Part shown: piece by piece, positions 62,042 through 64,000 of the stretch | Layout: each line of letters opens with the position of its first letter | Numbering within the stretch: position 1 is the stretch's first letter | NCBI GenBank assembly: GCA_017601225.1 | Contig: JAFNIX010000001.1 | Coordinates: 130,504-194,503 of the forward strand | Length of the DNA stretch: 64,000 nucleotides | Source: Candidatus Brockarchaeota archaeon | GTDB taxonomy: Archaea > Thermoproteota > EX4484-205 > JAAOZP01 | Direction: 5' to 3' | Position numbers and translations under genes: made by a program | Notes under the pieces: generated by a model | Databases searched by the model: none | The model's input: the letters and a program-made list of their open reading frames with translations, nothing else | What the model was told of the DNA's origin: nothing

Positions 62042-62689
62042 GTGAGGAAAGGCTTGTTGGAGAAAGTTCTTAGAAAGGAGGCTTGGACTGCGGATTGCAT
62101 GCTGATATGTCTCCCAGGCATCGGGCTTGTAGGCTCGTTGACTGGGGAGCTTCTCATGGAGTCGGCGGCTGAAAACATTCCCCTGCTAGAGCTTTATCCC
62201 GAGTCTCTCCTATACGTGTCGGTAACCTCTAGGGAAGGTTTGATAACTCCTCCGAAAATAACTGTTAATAAAATCCGCACAGGGGAGTTTAGGGACGTTA
62301 TTATAGTTAGGGGGGCTTCTCAACCTACTAATCAATTTAGCCAGTATGAGTTGGCTAGGAGGCTGGTGGAGGTCGCGGAAGAATCGGGAGTCAGGATCGT
62401 CATAGGTATAGGCGGGTATGCTATAACCCGTGTCGGCGAGAAAAGAAAAGTCTATATTTCTTCAACCAACTGGAGGATTTCAATGCTGGGGGCCTCCCTC
62501 GGGTTCCTGCCTTTAAGAGGTACCGTGGTGGGGGCTGCTGGCCTAATACCTGGGCTTGCAAGCCTGCATGGTTTGGATAACGCATGCATACTTGTGGAGA
62601 CTAATGGTGAGAGTCCCGACCTTGCTGCTGCTAAAACAGCTCAGAATAGTGTCCTCAGCTTTCTTAAAAAATATTTTTCCGTGGATTAA
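62042..62689 (+). CDS. PAC2-family protein (proteasome assembly chaperone-like)
   Basis: A 215-residue protein with MLICLPGIGLVGSLTGELL near the N-terminus, VIIVRGASQPTN, IGIGGYAITR and LRGTVVGAAGLIPGLASLHG, all typical of archaeal PAC2 proteins. Family members assist proteasome assembly in eukaryotes and are also found as archaeal proteins of less certain role. GTG 62042 starts it (MRKGLLEKVL), about 70 bases from the divergent nuclease gene. Confidence 0.88.
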   Translation: MRKGLLEKVLRKEAWTADCMLICLPGIGLVGSLTGELLMESAAENIPLLELYPESLLYVSVTSREGLITPPKITVNKIRTGEFRDVIIVRGASQPTNQFSQYELARRLVEVAEESGVRIVIGIGGYAITRVGEKRKVYISSTNWRISMLGASLGFLPLRGTVVGAAGLIPGLASLHGLDNACILVETNGESPDLAAAKTAQNSVLSFLKKYFSVD

Positions 62690-62698
62690 GCGGAGGCC

Positions 62699-63124
62699 CT
62701 ATTCTCTCTCTATGGAACTCTCCTTAATGAAATCGTTATATATTTCATTCACCTTCTCGGCGGCCAGTCCGCTTCCCTCTACAACACCGTTCTCAGTAAC
62801 CCTTATCCTATTCATCACTATTATGACTCCAGCCTCCTCGTTATACTGAACCATTTTCGGGAAGACTCTTTCTATTCTTTCAGCAAGCTTCCTTAAATCC
62901 AGTATCGCTGTCCTCACTTCTATCCTCTTAACATCATTCCCATTGAGTATAGCCTTAGGAATCTTCTTACCTCCTTTCAACTCCACATCGTTCAAAACCA
63001 CTGAAAAAGTATCAATATCTAGTGAAGCTAAAACCCCTAGGAGCTCCTCTCCACCCTGAGTGACGACTGCGACCTTCTTGCCTATTAAACGATTAACCTC
63101 CGTCGTGAACCCTGTTCTCATCAT
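62699..63124 (-). CDS. Sm-like archaeal protein with C-terminal extension (SmAP3-like)
   Basis: The Sm fold is visible as LIGKKVAVVTQGGEELLGVLASL...SVVLNDVE and an Sm2-like AILNGNDVKRIEV, followed by about 65 extra residues (LRKLAERIERVFPKMVQYNEEAGVIIVMNRIRV...) found in the SmAP3 type. Sm proteins form heptameric rings that bind U-rich RNA. ATG 63124 is preferred (the frame is open to GTG 63148), with a TATA-like GTATTAAAAAC at 63154-63164. It lies tail to tail with the PAC2 gene, nine bases apart. Confidence 0.85.
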   Translation of the reverse strand: MMRTGFTTEVNRLIGKKVAVVTQGGEELLGVLASLDIDTFSVVLNDVELKGGKKIPKAILNGNDVKRIEVRTAILDLRKLAERIERVFPKMVQYNEEAGVIIVMNRIRVTENGVVEGSGLAAEKVNEIYNDFIKESSIERE

Positions 63125-63245
63125 TTTAACATCACTTTTACAGTACACTCCCTGTTTTTAATACTTTCTGAGATAAAGAGCTTATTCTGAAACATAGTTT
63201 TTTTTCATGGCTACTTTTATTGTTCTGCTAACATTATTTCTAGAG

Positions 63246-64000
63246 ATGAGGCAGAAAACTGTTCAACCATTTGACCCCATCAAATGTCCAAACTGCAACT
63301 CCCAGCTGGTTAGCTCAGAGAACGAACTTGTTTGCAGCAAATGTGGCCTAGTGGTCGATTTCCTAGACAAATATGTTGCATCCCATGATCAGGATCACAT
63401 GTATCATGGAGACTCCTGCTATGGGAGCCTGATTGCGGAACGAGGTTTCGAAAACAGTGTCTCTAAGCTTCAGAGGAACATTTTTTACTCTGCCACTAGG
63501 AAGGAGAACGAGCTGAAGTGGATAATAGACAAGGTCTGTAGCAATTTTCACTTGGGGCCTTCGATAAGATTGTTTTCTCACAATATTGGTTTAACACTAT
63601 TGCGTAATTCTAAAAGCAGAAAGATCAACTTGGCGGCGGTTGCAGCATACTCCGTGGTCAGCGCAGCGAGATCCTGCAGTTTAAACATAGCTCCACACTA
63701 TAAGAAGATACAGACGTACCTATGCAGTATAGGTTTTAAAATCCGGCCGAGGGACCTTTTCAACGTTATTTCTATCGCAAGGGGGATTGGGATTGTGGAG
63801 GCTAAATACGATATTAGTAAAACAATCAACGAGATAATATCTCTGATAATGAGGAATAATCGTAAGCTTCAGGTTCTCGCTGAAAGAGAAATGTTTCTAA
63901 ACATTCTTAGGTCGATGTCTTTCAGACTTTTCGACGATTTAAAGTCTAAGCACTACTATTTTCATGGTAAAAATCCCATGATATGTTTAGCAGCCGCCAT
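63246..64000 (+). CDS. divergent transcription factor B (TFIIB family), partial
   Basis: The frame opens at ATG 63246 and runs off the window with about 251 codons. It begins with a TFIIB-type zinc ribbon (IKCPNCNSQLV at 12-22 and LVCSKCGLVVD at 28-38). Cyclin-like segments follow: INLAAVAAYSVVSAARSCSL, HYKKIQTYLCSIGFKIRPRD and a second repeat near MFLNILRSMS. The normal archaeal TFB linker and cyclin motifs are weak, so this is a divergent paralogue rather than the main TFB. An ACTTTTATTG TATA-like box (63213-63222) is 28 bases before the ATG. Confidence 0.7.
   Translation, partial: MRQKTVQPFDPIKCPNCNSQLVSSENELVCSKCGLVVDFLDKYVASHDQDHMYHGDSCYGSLIAERGFENSVSKLQRNIFYSATRKENELKWIIDKVCSNFHLGPSIRLFSHNIGLTLLRNSKSRKINLAAVAAYSVVSAARSCSLNIAPHYKKIQTYLCSIGFKIRPRDLFNVISIARGIGIVEAKYDISKTINEIISLIMRNNRKLQVLAEREMFLNILRSMSFRLFDDLKSKHYYFHGKNPMICLAAA

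Noticed and set aside
1-64000. CRISPR array
   Set aside because: No series of regularly spaced identical short repeats was seen; the repeats found are pairs or scattered single palindromes.

Overview
The window is a stretch of archaeal chromosome, most likely from a thermophilic member of the TACK group. Archaeal markers are EF-2 (with the crenarchaeal-style switch I, EQERQFTYKAANVSL), a thermosome subunit, RadA, archaeal AspRS, ribosomal protein L40e, the RNase P subunit Rpr2/Rpp21, an Sm-like protein with a C-terminal extension, a beta-CASP RNA nuclease, a PAC2-family protein and, at the right edge, a divergent TFB. tRNA-Val carries a small intron in its T-loop. Many genes appear leaderless: a TATA box is centred 25-31 bases before an ATG, GTG or TTG start, and I used this spacing to choose several starts. 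I cannot name the genus.

Layout. 1-8.5 kb: sugar and carbonyl metabolism (esterase, Gfo/Idh/MocA dehydrogenase, sugar isomerase-like TIM barrel, aldo/keto reductase) and a secreted Ig-domain metalloprotease cut by one in-frame TAG. 8.5-24 kb: mixed accessory region with an M20 peptidase homologue, membrane proteins, CPBP protease, GDPD, flavin reductase, a URO-D-like protein, a second aldo/keto reductase, a secreted caspase-like protease, and several broken genes (DUF457-like membrane protein, possible NLP-like protein, GH32 glycosidase). 24-31 kb: a plastic segment with an HTH/membrane pair, an AAA/DUF4143 ATPase under a palindromic operator, a decayed RelE-type toxin with its antitoxin, two diverged 210-bp repeats, and a large protein with a PD-(D/E)XK-like motif next to a convergent unknown gene. 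31-36 kb: EF-2, thermosome and tRNA-Gly. 36-45 kb: an ABC pair whose ATPase has lost its catalytic motifs, the ilvBNCD operon, an MBL-fold exonuclease and a DNA methylase. 45-53 kb: a decayed TGT-like gene, argH, a PRC-barrel protein and KaiC-like ATPase, and the leuA-leuC-leuD operon. 53-57 kb: rnp4, MarC, tRNA-Gly, then a 2.8-kb cassette (LAGLIDADG protein, TGT-like protein, unknown protein) between 58-bp direct repeats. 57-64 kb: informational genes (radA, aspS, a NusA-like protein, rpl40e, tRNA-Val, beta-CASP nuclease, PAC2, SmAP, TFB).

Most notable: the two branched-chain amino acid operons (ilvBNCD and leuACD, far apart and on opposite strands) each start with the same arrangement of TATA box, Shine-Dalgarno near the predicted mRNA 5' end, and a short ORF encoding a peptide with the shared core A-x-R-G-R-D. 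This looks like a paired leader-peptide control system. Second is the repeat-flanked TGT-like/LAGLIDADG cassette with a decayed TGT-like relative 10 kb away. Core genes are intact, while almost all frameshifts and stops fall in accessory genes, so real decay is more likely than uniformly poor sequence; a few homopolymer slips could still be sequencing errors.
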